NCBI RefSeq assembly: GCF_013140855.1
Contig: NZ_JABBPG010000005.1
Span: 124,001 to 188,000, forward strand
Source: Pseudoalteromonas caenipelagi
GTDB lineage: Bacteria; Pseudomonadota; Gammaproteobacteria; Enterobacterales; Alteromonadaceae
DNA length: 64,000 nucleotides
Direction: 5' to 3'
Position numbers and translations under genes: made by a program. The notes beneath the pieces were generated by a model. That model was not told the DNA's origin. It did no database searches and saw only the letters and a program-made list of their open reading frames with translations. Positions 27,781 to 37,582 of the stretch are shown piece by piece. Position 1 is the stretch's first letter. Every line of letters begins with the position of its first letter.

Positions 27781-28488
27781 ATGAAAATCGGTATTATTGG
27801 CGCAATGGAGCCTGAAGTTGCGATCCTGCGTGAGGCAATTCAAAACAAACAACAACTCACTAAAGGTGGATTTACTTTTTACACCGGTGAATTGGCTGGC
27901 CACACTGTAACACTTGTACAATCTGGCATTGGTAAAGTCGCGGCTACAATTGCCACAACCCTATTAATTGATAATTTTGAACCAGATTGTGTGATCAATA
28001 CCGGTTCTGCTGGTGGTTTTGAGCCGAGCTTAAATGTCGGTGATGTGGTTATTTCAGATGAAGTAAAACATCATGATGTTGATGTAACTGCATTTGGCTA
28101 CGAAATTGGACAAGTACCACAAATGCCTGCTGGGTTTAAAGCACACCCAACATTAATTGAAGCTGCAAAGCAAAGTGTTGCTAGCCTTGTTGGTACACAA
28201 ACAATGACTGGCTTAATTTGTACTGGTGATTCATTTATGTGTGACCCTGTTCGTATCGAAAAAGCGCGCACAGACTTTCCAACCATGCTCGCAGTTGAAA
28301 TGGAAGGAGCCGCAATCGCGCAAGCTTGTCATGTACTTGATACTCCGTTCGTTGTTATTCGTTCTTTATCGGATATCGCGGGTAAAGAATCTCCGCAATC
28401 TTTTGAAGAATACTTAGAGGTTGCTTCTGTTAACTCTTCAAAATTAGTCACTGCACTACTTGAAAAGTTAGTAGACACGAAGCTGTAA
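27781..28488 (+). CDS. mtnN: 5'-methylthioadenosine/S-adenosylhomocysteine nucleosidase
   Basis: Hydrolyses MTA and SAH and so keeps methylation and autoinducer chemistry running. It has 235 residues from ATG 27781, which follows AGGA and gives the usual [13 protein letters not shown] start; the open frame extends 15 codons upstream. The catalytic residues lie in INTGSAGG and [18 protein letters not shown] (Asp). One base separates its stop from the following CbiB-like gene, so they share a transcript. Confidence 0.95.
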   Translation: MKIGIIGAMEPEVAILREAIQNKQQLTKGGFTFYTGELAGHTVTLVQSGIGKVAATIATTLLIDNFEPDCVINTGSAGGFEPSLNVGDVVISDEVKHHDVDVTAFGYEIGQVPQMPAGFKAHPTLIEAAKQSVASLVGTQTMTGLICTGDSFMCDPVRIEKARTDFPTMLAVEMEGAAIAQACHVLDTPFVVIRSLSDIAGKESPQSFEEYLEVASVNSSKLVTALLEKLVDTKL

Positions 28489-28489
28489 T

Positions 28490-29452
28490 ATGCTTTTAGA
28501 GTTTATGCAAGCCCAACAGGGCTTGCTCATCTTTGTTTTATCCCTCGTTGCTGCACATTCAGTTCCGCTGCTTAATAGCTATCATCCTAACACCATCTTA
28601 TCTTTAGTTTTTAAAGCGATAGCTAAACGCGTCTATAAAAGCAGTGCACCTGCAGGGTATCAACATTTAAGTGGCACACTTGCGTTTTTGTTACCTTCTT
28701 TAACCGTCATCATTTTGTGTTTTGCCATTGCTCAATTTGCCTACTACCCCAACTGGTTAGGAGGAATTGTGCTGTATTTATGCTTAGATACAAGAGTAAC
28801 CACTCGTGCTAAACGCATCGCCACCTTGCTCAAACAAGGACAAAAATCCACAGCGAGGCAGTTACTTAGTAATATCGTTGCCAGAGATGTAGACAAATTA
28901 TCAAGCGTAGGCATTAGCAAAGCCTGTATAGATAGCACCAGCCTAACAACCGTTAGGCATTATTATATGATCATCATATTCTACATATTGCTAGGCCCAC
29001 TGGCCGCTTTAAGCTATAAGCTTTTATTGCTATGTGACCACGCATGGCGTACCGAGATAAAACCAAATAGTCGATTCATGAGTGCCTTGAAAAGCACCAT
29101 TTATATTATTGAGTGGCTCCCTATACGAACATTTGTTTTGTTGATTGCGATGCCGTTACAGGTAAAAAAGGTGATGCATTACCTAAAACACTATGCTCGA
29201 TATTTTTATCAAAAAAATAGTGGTTGGGTTTTGTCATTGTTTGCTGCAAATCTGAAAGTACAACTTGGTGGCCCGTGTTTCTATCTTGGCGAGCGTTATG
29301 AGAAGATGAGATTAGGCATCGAACGCCATCCAGAACCCAATGATATTGATTCATTGCTTAATCTGCTGAGTCGCATCAGAGTCTTTTTCTTTTTAGTACT
29401 CGCGCTTTGCTGGCTAACTTATGCACTAAGTGCAACATTTTTAAAAGGTTAG
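28490..29452 (+). CDS. CbiB/CobD-family membrane protein
   Basis: A 320-residue integral membrane protein with about five hydrophobic segments. It keeps weakened CbiB motifs: VARDVDKLSS (compare VGRDT) and LGGPCFYLGERYEK (compare LGGP-YY-G). CbiB attaches aminopropanol to cobyric acid in B12 synthesis. No other cobalamin gene is in the window, and the motifs are diverged, so a different role is possible. Adjacency to mtnN recurs in related genera as far as I recall. Confidence 0.65.
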   Translation: MLLEFMQAQQGLLIFVLSLVAAHSVPLLNSYHPNTILSLVFKAIAKRVYKSSAPAGYQHLSGTLAFLLPSLTVIILCFAIAQFAYYPNWLGGIVLYLCLDTRVTTRAKRIATLLKQGQKSTARQLLSNIVARDVDKLSSVGISKACIDSTSLTTVRHYYMIIIFYILLGPLAALSYKLLLLCDHAWRTEIKPNSRFMSALKSTIYIIEWLPIRTFVLLIAMPLQVKKVMHYLKHYARYFYQKNSGWVLSLFAANLKVQLGGPCFYLGERYEKMRLGIERHPEPNDIDSLLNLLSRIRVFFFLVLALCWLTYALSATFLKG

Positions 29453-29462
29453 TCTCATAAAG

Positions 29463-29488
29463 TAAAAAGCCAGCGACTTGCGCTGGCT
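29463..29488 (-). terminator. Terminator of tyrS
   Basis: Eight-base stem AGCCAGCG / CGCTGGCT followed on the minus strand by TTTTTAC. It lies between two convergent genes. Confidence 0.82.
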
Positions 29489-29515
29489 AAATGATATATT
29501 GCGATTTCAGACTCG

Positions 29516-30718
29516 TTAGTTAACCGTTACCTTCGCAAACTTTCGCTTACCAACTTGATAAATAGCAGTACTACCTTTCTCAACGACCAGCTTACTATCA
29601 GTAACTTTTTCTTCACCATTAAGCTTCACTGCACCTTGTTTGATCATACGGATCGCTTCAGAGGTACTCGCTACTAAGCCCGCATCTTTAAGCAGGTTTG
29701 TGATGAACGTTGTCGGCTCATCAATGGTGATGCTAACTTCTGGAATATCATCAGGCAGAGCATTTTTCTGGAAACGCTTAATAAAGTCTTGATGTGCTGC
29801 TTCAGCATCCTGTGCACTATGAAAACGAGCAATCATTTCTTTTGCAAACTCAATCTTGATATCTCGAGGGTTACGACCGTCAGCAACTTGCGCTTTCAAT
29901 GCAGCAATTTGTTCTAAAGAAAGCGCACTTAAAAGCTCGTAATAACGCCACATTAAATCATCCGAGATAGACATTACCTTACCAAACATATCGTTAGGTG
30001 CATCTGTAATACCGATATAATTGCCCAACGATTTCGACATTTTTTGCACACCGTCTGTACCTTCAAGCAGTGGCATCATTAATACAGTTTGTGGCTTTTG
30101 CCCTTCTTCTTTTTGTAACTCTCGGCCCATAAGAAGATTAAAGCGCTGATCTGTACCACCAAGCTCAACATCCGCCTCTAGCGCCACTGAGTCCCAACCT
30201 TGAACTAGTGGATACAAAAATTCATGAATCGCGATTGATTGTCCGCCTGCATAACGCTTTTTAAAATCATCACGTTCGAGCATACGTGCTACAGTTTGAC
30301 GTGCTGCTAGCTTTATCATCCCTGCACTGCCTAGTTTTTCCATCCAAGTAGAGTTAAAGGCGACCGTTGTTTTAGCGGGGTCAAGAATTTTAAATACTTG
30401 TTCTTTATAGGTTTCAGCGTTTGCGAGAACGTCCTCTTTAGTAAGAGGCTTACGCGTCACATTTTTCCCCGTTGGGTCACCTATCATACCGGTAAAATCA
30501 CCAATTAAGAAAATAACCTCATGACCTAAATCCTGAAATGTCTTTAACTTATTAATCAGAACAGTGTGACCTAAATGCAAGTCAGGCGCTGTTGGATCAA
30601 AACCCGCTTTAATCTTGAGCTTTTTACCTGATTTGAGTTTTTCTTTTAAGTCATCTTCTATAAGAATTTCTTCTGCACCGCGTTTTATCTCTGCAAATGC
30701 AGTTTCAAAGTCCACCAT
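29516..30718 (-). CDS. tyrS: Tyrosyl-tRNA synthetase
   Basis: Class I synthetase, 400 residues, of the TyrRS subgroup with sequence [20 protein letters not shown] (HIGH motif HLGH) and [11 protein letters not shown] (KMSKS motif). A C-terminal S4 RNA-binding domain covers about 340-400. The length and the [13 protein letters not shown] loop match the second TyrRS type common in Pseudomonas and Alteromonadales. It is divergent from the mepM-like gene, an arrangement shared with Pseudomonas. Confidence 0.95.
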   Translation of the reverse strand: MVDFETAFAEIKRGAEEILIEDDLKEKLKSGKKLKIKAGFDPTAPDLHLGHTVLINKLKTFQDLGHEVIFLIGDFTGMIGDPTGKNVTRKPLTKEDVLANAETYKEQVFKILDPAKTTVAFNSTWMEKLGSAGMIKLAARQTVARMLERDDFKKRYAGGQSIAIHEFLYPLVQGWDSVALEADVELGGTDQRFNLLMGRELQKEEGQKPQTVLMMPLLEGTDGVQKMSKSLGNYIGITDAPNDMFGKVMSISDDLMWRYYELLSALSLEQIAALKAQVADGRNPRDIKIEFAKEMIARFHSAQDAEAAHQDFIKRFQKNALPDDIPEVSITIDEPTTFITNLLKDAGLVASTSEAIRMIKQGAVKLNGEEKVTDSKLVVEKGSTAIYQVGKRKFAKVTVN

Positions 30719-30862
30719 TCATCGCTCCAAATATTCAGTTTATCGCCCGATTCTAGCCTATATTGGAGCGAGTTTAAATGCACAAAATACTGGTATTGCA
30801 GCTTTATTGCGTATATCCTGCAATATTATCAGTAAAAATCTTGACAGCAGAAAAGGCGCCTT

Positions 30863-32191
30863 ATGGTTCACGTGGTGTATAAGCTCCCTAAAAAACACAA
30901 ACTGCTTATTATTAGTCTCATCTCATTAATGGTGATCGTTGCCCTATGGCCTTCAGAAAAAGCAACGGCATCTAAAGATCATGATAAAAATGCATTAGAA
31001 GTAGGTAAACGATACGAGTTACCTGTAAAAGTTAGTGAAAAAGCAGAACATCTAACTGAACTAAATGCCGCTGACACTCCTCATGATACTAAAAAAGTTG
31101 AATATAATTTTATTGATCATGAAGTGAAAGCTGGTGACAACCTCGCTATTATTTTTAAAAGAGCGGGATTTTCTGCGCAAACATTACATCAGTTGGTTAA
31201 TACCAACGAAGAAACGCGTAAGCTTACTAAAATTCACCCAGGTGAAGTGTTGAGCTTTGCAAAAGATCAACACGGCAAACTAGTACAACTTAAATACGTA
31301 CTATCTAAAACAGATACGCTGTTCGTCACACTCAACCAAGACGATACCTACGATACCGCTATCCAAAGCAAAGAAATTGAAACGGTCGCTAAATCTGCTG
31401 GCGGCGAGATCTCATCGAGCTTTTGGACTGCAGGGATCACATCAGGCCTGTCTGAGCGCCAAATCATGAACTTTGCAGACATCTTCGGCTGGGACGTCGA
31501 CTTTGCTAACGACATTCGTAAAGGAGATAGCTTTTCTATCATTTATGAGTCTCACTTTGTAGATGGTGAAGAAATTGGCACTGGCAAAATTATCGCTGCA
31601 GAATTTATCAACCAAGGTGAGCGCTATAGCGCGATTCGTCATACTGATGGCAATTTTTATACGCCTGAAGGACGCAGCATGAAAAAAGCGTTTTTACGCG
31701 CACCGGTTAACTTTAAATATATTAGCTCTAGCTTTAACCCTCGTCGTAAACACCCTGTAACTGGCAGAGTTACAGCGCACAGAGGTATTGATTATTCAGC
31801 GCGCACAGGTACGCCTGTTGTTGCCTCTGGTAACGGTAAGGTTATTAAATCAAGTTACAACCGACTAAACGGTAACTACGTCTTTATTCAGCATGGCAGT
31901 AAGTACGTTACTAAGTATCTACACTTAAACAAACGTATGGTTAAAACAGGCCAAAAAGTGAAGCAAGGTCAAAAGATAGGTACTGTGGGCGCTACAGGTC
32001 GCGTAACAGGCGCTCACTTACACTATGAGTTTTTAGTAAATGGCGTACACCGTAATCCAAAAACCGTAGAGCTGCCCAAGTCTGAGTCTTTACCAAAGGA
32101 TGAGTTATTGGCATTTAAACCTGTCGCCAAAGACTTACTCACGCGACTAGAGCGTAATAGAGAGTTAAGATTAGCGATGAATAACAACTAA
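30863..32191 (+). CDS. mepM: M23 peptidoglycan endopeptidase, MepM-like
   Basis: A 442-residue cell-wall hydrolase. An N-terminal membrane anchor (about 14-30) is followed by an OapA/LysM-like region (about 78-135) and a second N-terminal subdomain. The M23 catalytic domain (about 295-400) has its zinc ligands in HRGIDYSARTGTPV (HxxxD) and GAHLHYEF (HxH). It should cleave D,D-crosslinks during growth. The paralogue in E. coli is MepM; substrate is inferred from the family. Confidence 0.88.
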   Translation: MVHVVYKLPKKHKLLIISLISLMVIVALWPSEKATASKDHDKNALEVGKRYELPVKVSEKAEHLTELNAADTPHDTKKVEYNFIDHEVKAGDNLAIIFKRAGFSAQTLHQLVNTNEETRKLTKIHPGEVLSFAKDQHGKLVQLKYVLSKTDTLFVTLNQDDTYDTAIQSKEIETVAKSAGGEISSSFWTAGITSGLSERQIMNFADIFGWDVDFANDIRKGDSFSIIYESHFVDGEEIGTGKIIAAEFINQGERYSAIRHTDGNFYTPEGRSMKKAFLRAPVNFKYISSSFNPRRKHPVTGRVTAHRGIDYSARTGTPVVASGNGKVIKSSYNRLNGNYVFIQHGSKYVTKYLHLNKRMVKTGQKVKQGQKIGTVGATGRVTGAHLHYEFLVNGVHRNPKTVELPKSESLPKDELLAFKPVAKDLLTRLERNRELRLAMNNN

Positions 32192-32206
32192 TTTAAAAGT
32201 TTATTT

Positions 32207-32233
32207 AAAAGGTCTCAGTTGAGGCCTTTTTTA
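32207..32233 (+). terminator. Terminator of the mepM-like gene
   Basis: Eleven-base stem AAAAGGTCTCA / TGAGGCCTTTT with one wobble and T6. Confidence 0.78.
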
Positions 32234-32238
32234 TACCC

Positions 32239-32270
32239 ACAAAAAAGCCCGCAAGCTGCGGGCTTTTCAA
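32239..32270 (-). terminator. Terminator of mdh
   Basis: Perfect eleven-base stem AAAAGCCCGCA / TGCGGGCTTTT with A/T tracts on both sides, just after the mdh stop. Confidence 0.88.
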
Positions 32271-32281
32271 TTCTAAATGGC

Positions 32282-33220
32282 TTATTTTGCCATGAAGTCA
32301 ACACCTTCTTGGATGTCTTTTTTCAAGGTTTCAAGCATATCTTCTTTGGCTTTTTGCTCGAATGCGCTTAACTCGCCGTAAGGTAGGATTTCTTCAACAC
32401 CGTTAAGGCCTAGGCGCACAGGATGTGCAAAGTAAGGCGCATCGCCGTTCTCTACAGCAACGTATGCGTAATCTACTACGTTGCTCTCGCCTTGTAGACC
32501 TTTAACTAAAGAGAAGCAGAAGCGTGCAGCTGCAGCACCCATTGAAAGTGTCGCAGAACCACCACCCGCTTTAGCATTTACTACTTCAGTACCAGCGTTT
32601 TGAATGCGTGGAGTTAATGCTGCCACTTCTTCATCAGTGAAAGTTACACCAGGAACTTGAGAAAGTAGAGGTAAGATAGTTGTACCTGAGTGACCACCAA
32701 TTACTGGTACTTTCACTTCAGACACGTCTACACCTTTAAGCTCTGCAATAAATGCCTCTGAACGAATCACATCAAGTGTTGTTACACCAAATACACGTGA
32801 AGCTTCATAAGTGCCTGCTTTTTTGAATACTTCAGCTACGATTGGTACAGTACCGTTAACTGGGTTGGTGATAACGCCCACTAGCGCTTTAGGACAGTTT
32901 CTAACAATACCTTCAGCCAACGTTTTGATGATACCAGCGTTTACGTTAAATAGGTCCGCACGGTCCATACCTGGCTTACGAGGCATACCTGCTGGAATAA
33001 GTACGATATCAGCGCCAACTAACGCTGCGTCTAAATCATCTGCACCAAAACCTGCAACTTTAACTGCAGTTGGAATGTGAGAAAGGTCAACCGCTACACC
33101 AGGAACAACTGGTGCAACATCGTATAGTGCTAGCTCAGAGCCTGCAGGCAAGCCATTTTTTAGTAAAAGTGATAAAGCTTGACCGATACCGCCAGCGGCA
33201 CCTAATACAGCAACTTTCAT
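32282..33220 (-). CDS. mdh: Malate dehydrogenase
   Basis: NAD-dependent TCA-cycle enzyme, 312 residues. The Rossmann motif [17 protein letters not shown] begins the protein. Substrate-binding arginines lie in [12 protein letters not shown], and the catalytic His is in [17 protein letters not shown]. It is divergent from argR as in E. coli. ArcA commonly represses this gene in relatives; no site is claimed here. Confidence 0.97.
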   Translation of the reverse strand: MKVAVLGAAGGIGQALSLLLKNGLPAGSELALYDVAPVVPGVAVDLSHIPTAVKVAGFGADDLDAALVGADIVLIPAGMPRKPGMDRADLFNVNAGIIKTLAEGIVRNCPKALVGVITNPVNGTVPIVAEVFKKAGTYEASRVFGVTTLDVIRSEAFIAELKGVDVSEVKVPVIGGHSGTTILPLLSQVPGVTFTDEEVAALTPRIQNAGTEVVNAKAGGGSATLSMGAAAARFCFSLVKGLQGESNVVDYAYVAVENGDAPYFAHPVRLGLNGVEEILPYGELSAFEQKAKEDMLETLKKDIQEGVDFMAK

Positions 33221-33476
33221 GTGAATTCTCCATAATTTGAAGGTGGAATTGAATGAGCTGTAAAGATAATGAAAAGCGCCGCTAAAAACAAATTAATCCG
33301 AGTTATTTTCATGATTTTTTCGACTATAGTTGTAAAGCTTTACACACTCTGGCGTTTACGATAACCAAATCTCACCTTGTACTAAAGATAAGCAATCACA
33401 TTAAATGCGAAAATTTGGGTAACTAGCTAGTTTTGTGTAAAATCCAACAAACAGCTTTAAAAAGAAATGAAACGTT

Positions 33477-33944
33477 ATGCAACCACAAGAAAAACAAGAA
33501 GCTTTAATCAAGGCATTTAAAGCTCTGCTAAAAGAGGAAAACTTTGGTTCTCAAGGCGAAATTGTTGAAGCCCTAAAAGAGCAAGGGTTTGATAATGTCA
33601 GTCAAAGTAAAGTATCTCGAATGCTAAGCAAGTTTGGGGCAGTAAGAACCCGAAATGCCAAACAAGAAATGGTCTATTGCTTACCTGCAGAAATGGGCGT
33701 GCCAACAGCTAAAAGCCCTTTACGTCAGCTGGTTATAGATATTATGCATAACGAAATGATGATCATTATTCGTACCAGCCCAGGGGCTGCTCAGTTAATA
33801 GCACGTTTACTTGACTCGCTGGGCACAGCCGATGGTGTATTAGGCACGATAGCTGGAGATGATACGATATTCATCGCACCTGCAAAAGTATCAGAAATTG
33901 ACGCAACACTAGAGCGCGTTAAAACACTATTTGATAACGTTTAA
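33477..33944 (+). CDS. argR: Arginine repressor
   Basis: Hexameric arginine-responsive regulator, 155 residues. The N-terminal winged helix is about 5-75 ([26 protein letters not shown]). The C-terminal arginine-binding and oligomerisation domain includes [14 protein letters not shown] and [11 protein letters not shown]. The 256-base divergent region with mdh is AT-rich; no clear ARG box pair could be assigned. Confidence 0.96.
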   Translation: MQPQEKQEALIKAFKALLKEENFGSQGEIVEALKEQGFDNVSQSKVSRMLSKFGAVRTRNAKQEMVYCLPAEMGVPTAKSPLRQLVIDIMHNEMMIIIRTSPGAAQLIARLLDSLGTADGVLGTIAGDDTIFIAPAKVSEIDATLERVKTLFDNV

Positions 33945-33978
33945 GTTTATTTGAGTGAGCAAACGAGTTTGCTCACTC

Positions 33979-34896
33979 CTACCCCTCACACAGTTTTGCC
34001 ATATCATTTAAAAACTGCACAGAAGGCGCAAAAAAAGCGGCTCCCATATCAGCTTGACTGTAATCTAACAATGGATCGTAACACTGCGTATTACCTAGTC
34101 TAGACGTAAGCACCTGTTCAAATGCAGAGCCACTTGCTGAGCAGCTTAACCACAGACTTCCCTGCTCAAATACATCACCAAAAGGCATGCTTTGATCTAG
34201 CAGCAATGCCAGCCCATGTTCATCAGTTAACTCTGTTAATGTTGCATGGCTATCAGGTTGAGATGGTTCAAGCAAAGTATTATCTAAACGCGTACGCCCC
34301 ATAATTTGCTCTTGCTCTGCCAACGGCAAGCGCTGCCAAGCATCGATATCAAACTTCACTCGCATAACATGTAAGTAACTACCTTGATCGTCTAATTTTT
34401 GAGGGTTATTTATCAGCGCTACTTGACGCTTAAAACGCCCATGAGGCGCATTTGCGCCATAAACAAAACCGTTGAAGTCACGTCCATCTAAAAACCGAAA
34501 TCCTCTTACGTGTGCAACTAATTCAACACTGGGCGCCAGCATATGCAAAACACTTTGGGCAAATAAGTAGTTAACATCTTCTCTATCAGAGCGGATAACA
34601 TATAAAAGATCGAACGGCTGAGAATGAATAACATGCTCAGAGCTAGTTACATTAGGAAAGCTCTTAAGTTGTTCCGGAATAAACTCAGGGTAAATATGAG
34701 GCCAATACTGCGCACCTATGGCAACGAAACTTGATACCATAGATTCAGAAAAACGGTCGCTCAATTCATTTTGCAAACGTTCACAATTGGCTAGCGCAGC
34801 ACGAACGGCTTCATCTTGACCTTCTAATACATTAAAAAATAGATGCAGCCCGTGTAGGTTTGCTTCAGCACAGACCCCTGATTGTGCTTGCGCCAT
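33979..34896 (-). CDS. DyP-type peroxidase-like heme protein, altered active site
   Basis: A 305-residue cytosolic DyP-fold protein of the YfeX subgroup. The landmarks are MAQAQSGVCAEANLHGLHLF, HVRGFRFLDGRDFNGF, GSYLHVMRVKFDIDAW, IMGRTR, and the C-terminal FFAPS. The proximal heme His is kept (H217 in DSHATL). The usual GxxDG motif with its catalytic Asp is GFVYG here (Y146), and the distal Arg position (YCAR in YfeX, from memory) appears as CSAS. It may bind heme without normal peroxidase activity. It starts 25 bases after fbpC with a good AGGAAC site, so it is the last gene of the iron-uptake unit. Confidence 0.82.
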   Translation of the reverse strand: MAQAQSGVCAEANLHGLHLFFNVLEGQDEAVRAALANCERLQNELSDRFSESMVSSFVAIGAQYWPHIYPEFIPEQLKSFPNVTSSEHVIHSQPFDLLYVIRSDREDVNYLFAQSVLHMLAPSVELVAHVRGFRFLDGRDFNGFVYGANAPHGRFKRQVALINNPQKLDDQGSYLHVMRVKFDIDAWQRLPLAEQEQIMGRTRLDNTLLEPSQPDSHATLTELTDEHGLALLLDQSMPFGDVFEQGSLWLSCSASGSAFEQVLTSRLGNTQCYDPLLDYSQADMGAAFFAPSVQFLNDMAKLCEG

Positions 34897-34921
34897 GCTC
34901 GTTCCTTTTATTCATCTGGTG

Positions 34922-35953
34922 TTAAGAAAAGAAATTTACCGCATGTGCCTTAATTTTTAAAGAGACAGGTTTAGTTGTATCTAATAATTGCTCGGCAGGT
35001 GCAGGAACTTCAAGTTGTTGATCATCCACCTTTATATGATAGACGTAATCCGTGCCAATGAACCTTTGTTGTAAAATTTCCACTTTACCAGTGGGTGAGT
35101 TAATTAGCTCTAAATGCTGCGGACGCACATAAATTTGTCCTTTATCTTCACTATCGGGCAAGGCTATCACCGACCCCACCTTGCCAAACTTAGTGCTAAC
35201 ACTTTGACCATTTAGTCGATTAGCATCAAGATAGATCCCGCGACCTAAAAACTCTGCAACCGCTTTGGAGCTTGGTTTTTGAAATAATGCCTGAGCGCTA
35301 TCTAGTTGTGCAATTTTCCCCTTGTGCATAATGGCCAGCTTATCTGCAAACGCAAATGCTTCATCTTTTGAATGACTAACGAAAATTGCAGAGACTTGTT
35401 GATCTTTAATAATACTACGAATGTCATTTATTAACTGAAAACGCACCTGAGTATCAATGTTAGAAAATGGTTCATCCAGCAACAATAAGTTCGGTTTGTA
35501 AGCCAAAGCTCTGGCAATCGCGACGCGTTGCTGCTGTCCTCCAGATAGCTCGTGCGGGAAACGTTTTTCTAAGCCCTCAAGCCTGACAAGTTCAATCATT
35601 TGAGCCACGCGTGTGTGACGTTCGCGCTTGTTCAACCTTGATAAACCAAATGCAATATTCTGAGTCACATTTAAATGCGGGAATAAGGCGTAATCTTGAA
35701 ACATCATACCAATATTGCGATGCTGTGGCTGCACAAATAGTTGCCCGTTATTCATACATTGGCCATGGATAACAATTCGCCCATGTTGCGGCTTAATTAA
35801 GCCCGCAATGGCTTTTAATGTTGTCGTTTTTCCACAGCCGCTCGCGCCTAGAAGACAGACGATCTCATTATGCGCAACCGTAAGATCAAGTTCACTGATC
35901 ACTTTTTGTTGTTGATATTGATACGATACTTTTTCTAGGATGAGACTACTCAT
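34922..35953 (-). CDS. fbpC: Ferric iron ABC transporter, ATP-binding protein
   Basis: A 343-residue ATPase with Walker A GASGCGKTTT, Q-loop MMFQDYALFPHL, signature LSGGQQQR, Walker B NLLLLDEPFSN and the H-loop in VSHSKDEA. A C-terminal TOBE-like regulatory part covers about 240-343. It energises uptake of Fe(III) delivered by FbpA. Its start overlaps the permease stop by four bases. FbpC-type is inferred from its partner genes. Confidence 0.92.
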   Translation of the reverse strand: MSSLILEKVSYQYQQQKVISELDLTVAHNEIVCLLGASGCGKTTTLKAIAGLIKPQHGRIVIHGQCMNNGQLFVQPQHRNIGMMFQDYALFPHLNVTQNIAFGLSRLNKRERHTRVAQMIELVRLEGLEKRFPHELSGGQQQRVAIARALAYKPNLLLLDEPFSNIDTQVRFQLINDIRSIIKDQQVSAIFVSHSKDEAFAFADKLAIMHKGKIAQLDSAQALFQKPSSKAVAEFLGRGIYLDANRLNGQSVSTKFGKVGSVIALPDSEDKGQIYVRPQHLELINSPTGKVEILQQRFIGTDYVYHIKVDDQQLEVPAPAEQLLDTTKPVSLKIKAHAVNFFS

Positions 35954-37566
35954 TGGCTATGCTGTTCCATTGAACGATTGACAATATATAACGGGATCAA
36001 ACCGACCATAACAATAAACAGTGCAGAAATAGAAGCCAGCTCCAACTGCTCGTCACTCACGTATTGAAATACATGTGTTGCTAACGTTTCGTAATTAAAT
36101 GGCCGCAATAGTAAGGCTGCTGGTAGTTCCTTCATACATTCAATAAAAACCAAAAGTGCAGCAGTTAATATGCCCCGTCGTAACATTGGAAAATGCACTA
36201 AGCTTAAGGTTTGTAAAAGGTTTTTTCCCATGCTTTGACTTGCCATATCCAATGATGGACTAATGCGCACATAGCTTGCTTCAACAGCACCGTGGGCAAT
36301 TGCATAAAAACGTACAATATAAGCAAATATCATCGCAAAAATACTACCACTTAGCAGTAAACCAGGCTCAAAACTGCTCTGTGCAAACCACTCATTAAGT
36401 TTATTATCAAGTAAAGTCAGAGGTAAAAGGACCGCGATGGCAAGTACGGTTCCAGGTAACGCATATCCAGCGCTGGCAAATTTACCTGGGATATATTTAC
36501 CATTATGCTCGCCAATTCGTTGGTAAAAAACAACGATTAAACTCATCACCACAGCTATTGCACTAACCCACAAAGCAATCTTTAAGCTGTGCCAAGCATA
36601 TACGAAAAATTCACTGCTCCAAGCTTGCTCAAAATAATCAATGGCATAACCAAATAAAACACCAACAGGCAATGCAAAAGCAAATAACAACACCAAGATA
36701 CAATAGAGTGTTGCAAACCAGGCTGATTTGCCACTAAGCGTATAAAGAACCTCGTCATTAATACTGGTTTGACGCTCATGGACAACAGTGCTTTTTCTGC
36801 TCACTCGCTCTAAAGCTAACGAGATAAACAAAAACAATAACATTATGCCTGATATTTTCGCCGCAGCCGTCAGCGAATAATAGCCTAACCAAGTATCATA
36901 AACCGCAGTGGTAAGCGTACTGACTGCAAAATAGTGAACGGTGGCAAAATCAGCCATCGTTTCCATGCTTATTAAAGCCAAGGCAGCCACCACAGCGCCA
37001 CGGGCCATTGGTAAACTCACTTTGAAAAAGCTTTGTACCGGACTTTGTCCCATTAGCTGACTGGCTTGGATCAGTTTAAATGATTGCTCACGTAAAGCGG
37101 TTTTAAATATCAAATACAAATATGGGTAAAGCACCAACGCAATCATTACCGCAGCCCCAGGTAAAGTACGTATATCAAAAAACCAATAATCATTGGGAGA
37201 CTGCCAATCAAACCAAGTTCTTAACTTAACTTGCACGGGCCCTGCATAATCAAGTAAATCGGTGTAAATATAAGCAATGATATAAGTTGGCATGGCCAGT
37301 GGTAACATTAACGCCCACTCAAAAAAACGCTTGCCCGGAAACTGACAATATGCGGCTAACCAACCAAGCGGAAGCGCGATGATGCAACTTAGCACCAAGA
37401 CGCCTAAAATTAATAGCAAGGTATTGCTAATATAATCCCACAGAACGGTTTCCCAAAGATGTGAAAACACCTCCGAGTGACCTTGTAGTGACTCAAAAAT
37501 TAAAAAGGCCAGCGGTGCCGATAGGCATACACCTATCGACCAAGCAGCCAGCTGCCATCTAGACAA
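35950..37566 (-). CDS. fbpB: Ferric iron ABC transporter, permease
   Basis: A 538-residue permease with about twelve membrane helices in two fused BPD_transp_1 halves. Each half has an EAA-like loop, ending near AASQLMGQSPVQSFFKVSLP in the first half and SMGKNLLQTLSLVHFPMLR in the second. The fused layout is that of FbpB/SfuB-type ferric permeases. It follows fbpA by 16 bases. Confidence 0.92.
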   Translation of the reverse strand: MSRWQLAAWSIGVCLSAPLAFLIFESLQGHSEVFSHLWETVLWDYISNTLLLILGVLVLSCIIALPLGWLAAYCQFPGKRFFEWALMLPLAMPTYIIAYIYTDLLDYAGPVQVKLRTWFDWQSPNDYWFFDIRTLPGAAVMIALVLYPYLYLIFKTALREQSFKLIQASQLMGQSPVQSFFKVSLPMARGAVVAALALISMETMADFATVHYFAVSTLTTAVYDTWLGYYSLTAAAKISGIMLLFLFISLALERVSRKSTVVHERQTSINDEVLYTLSGKSAWFATLYCILVLLFAFALPVGVLFGYAIDYFEQAWSSEFFVYAWHSLKIALWVSAIAVVMSLIVVFYQRIGEHNGKYIPGKFASAGYALPGTVLAIAVLLPLTLLDNKLNEWFAQSSFEPGLLLSGSIFAMIFAYIVRFYAIAHGAVEASYVRISPSLDMASQSMGKNLLQTLSLVHFPMLRRGILTAALLVFIECMKELPAALLLRPFNYETLATHVFQYVSDEQLELASISALFIVMVGLIPLYIVNRSMEQHSQ

Positions 37567-37582
37567 ACATCAGCCCCTTAAA

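Noticed and set aside
33221..33476. ARG boxes between mdh and argR
   Set aside because: Partial matches to the 18-base ARG box were seen, but no pair with the usual three-base spacing.
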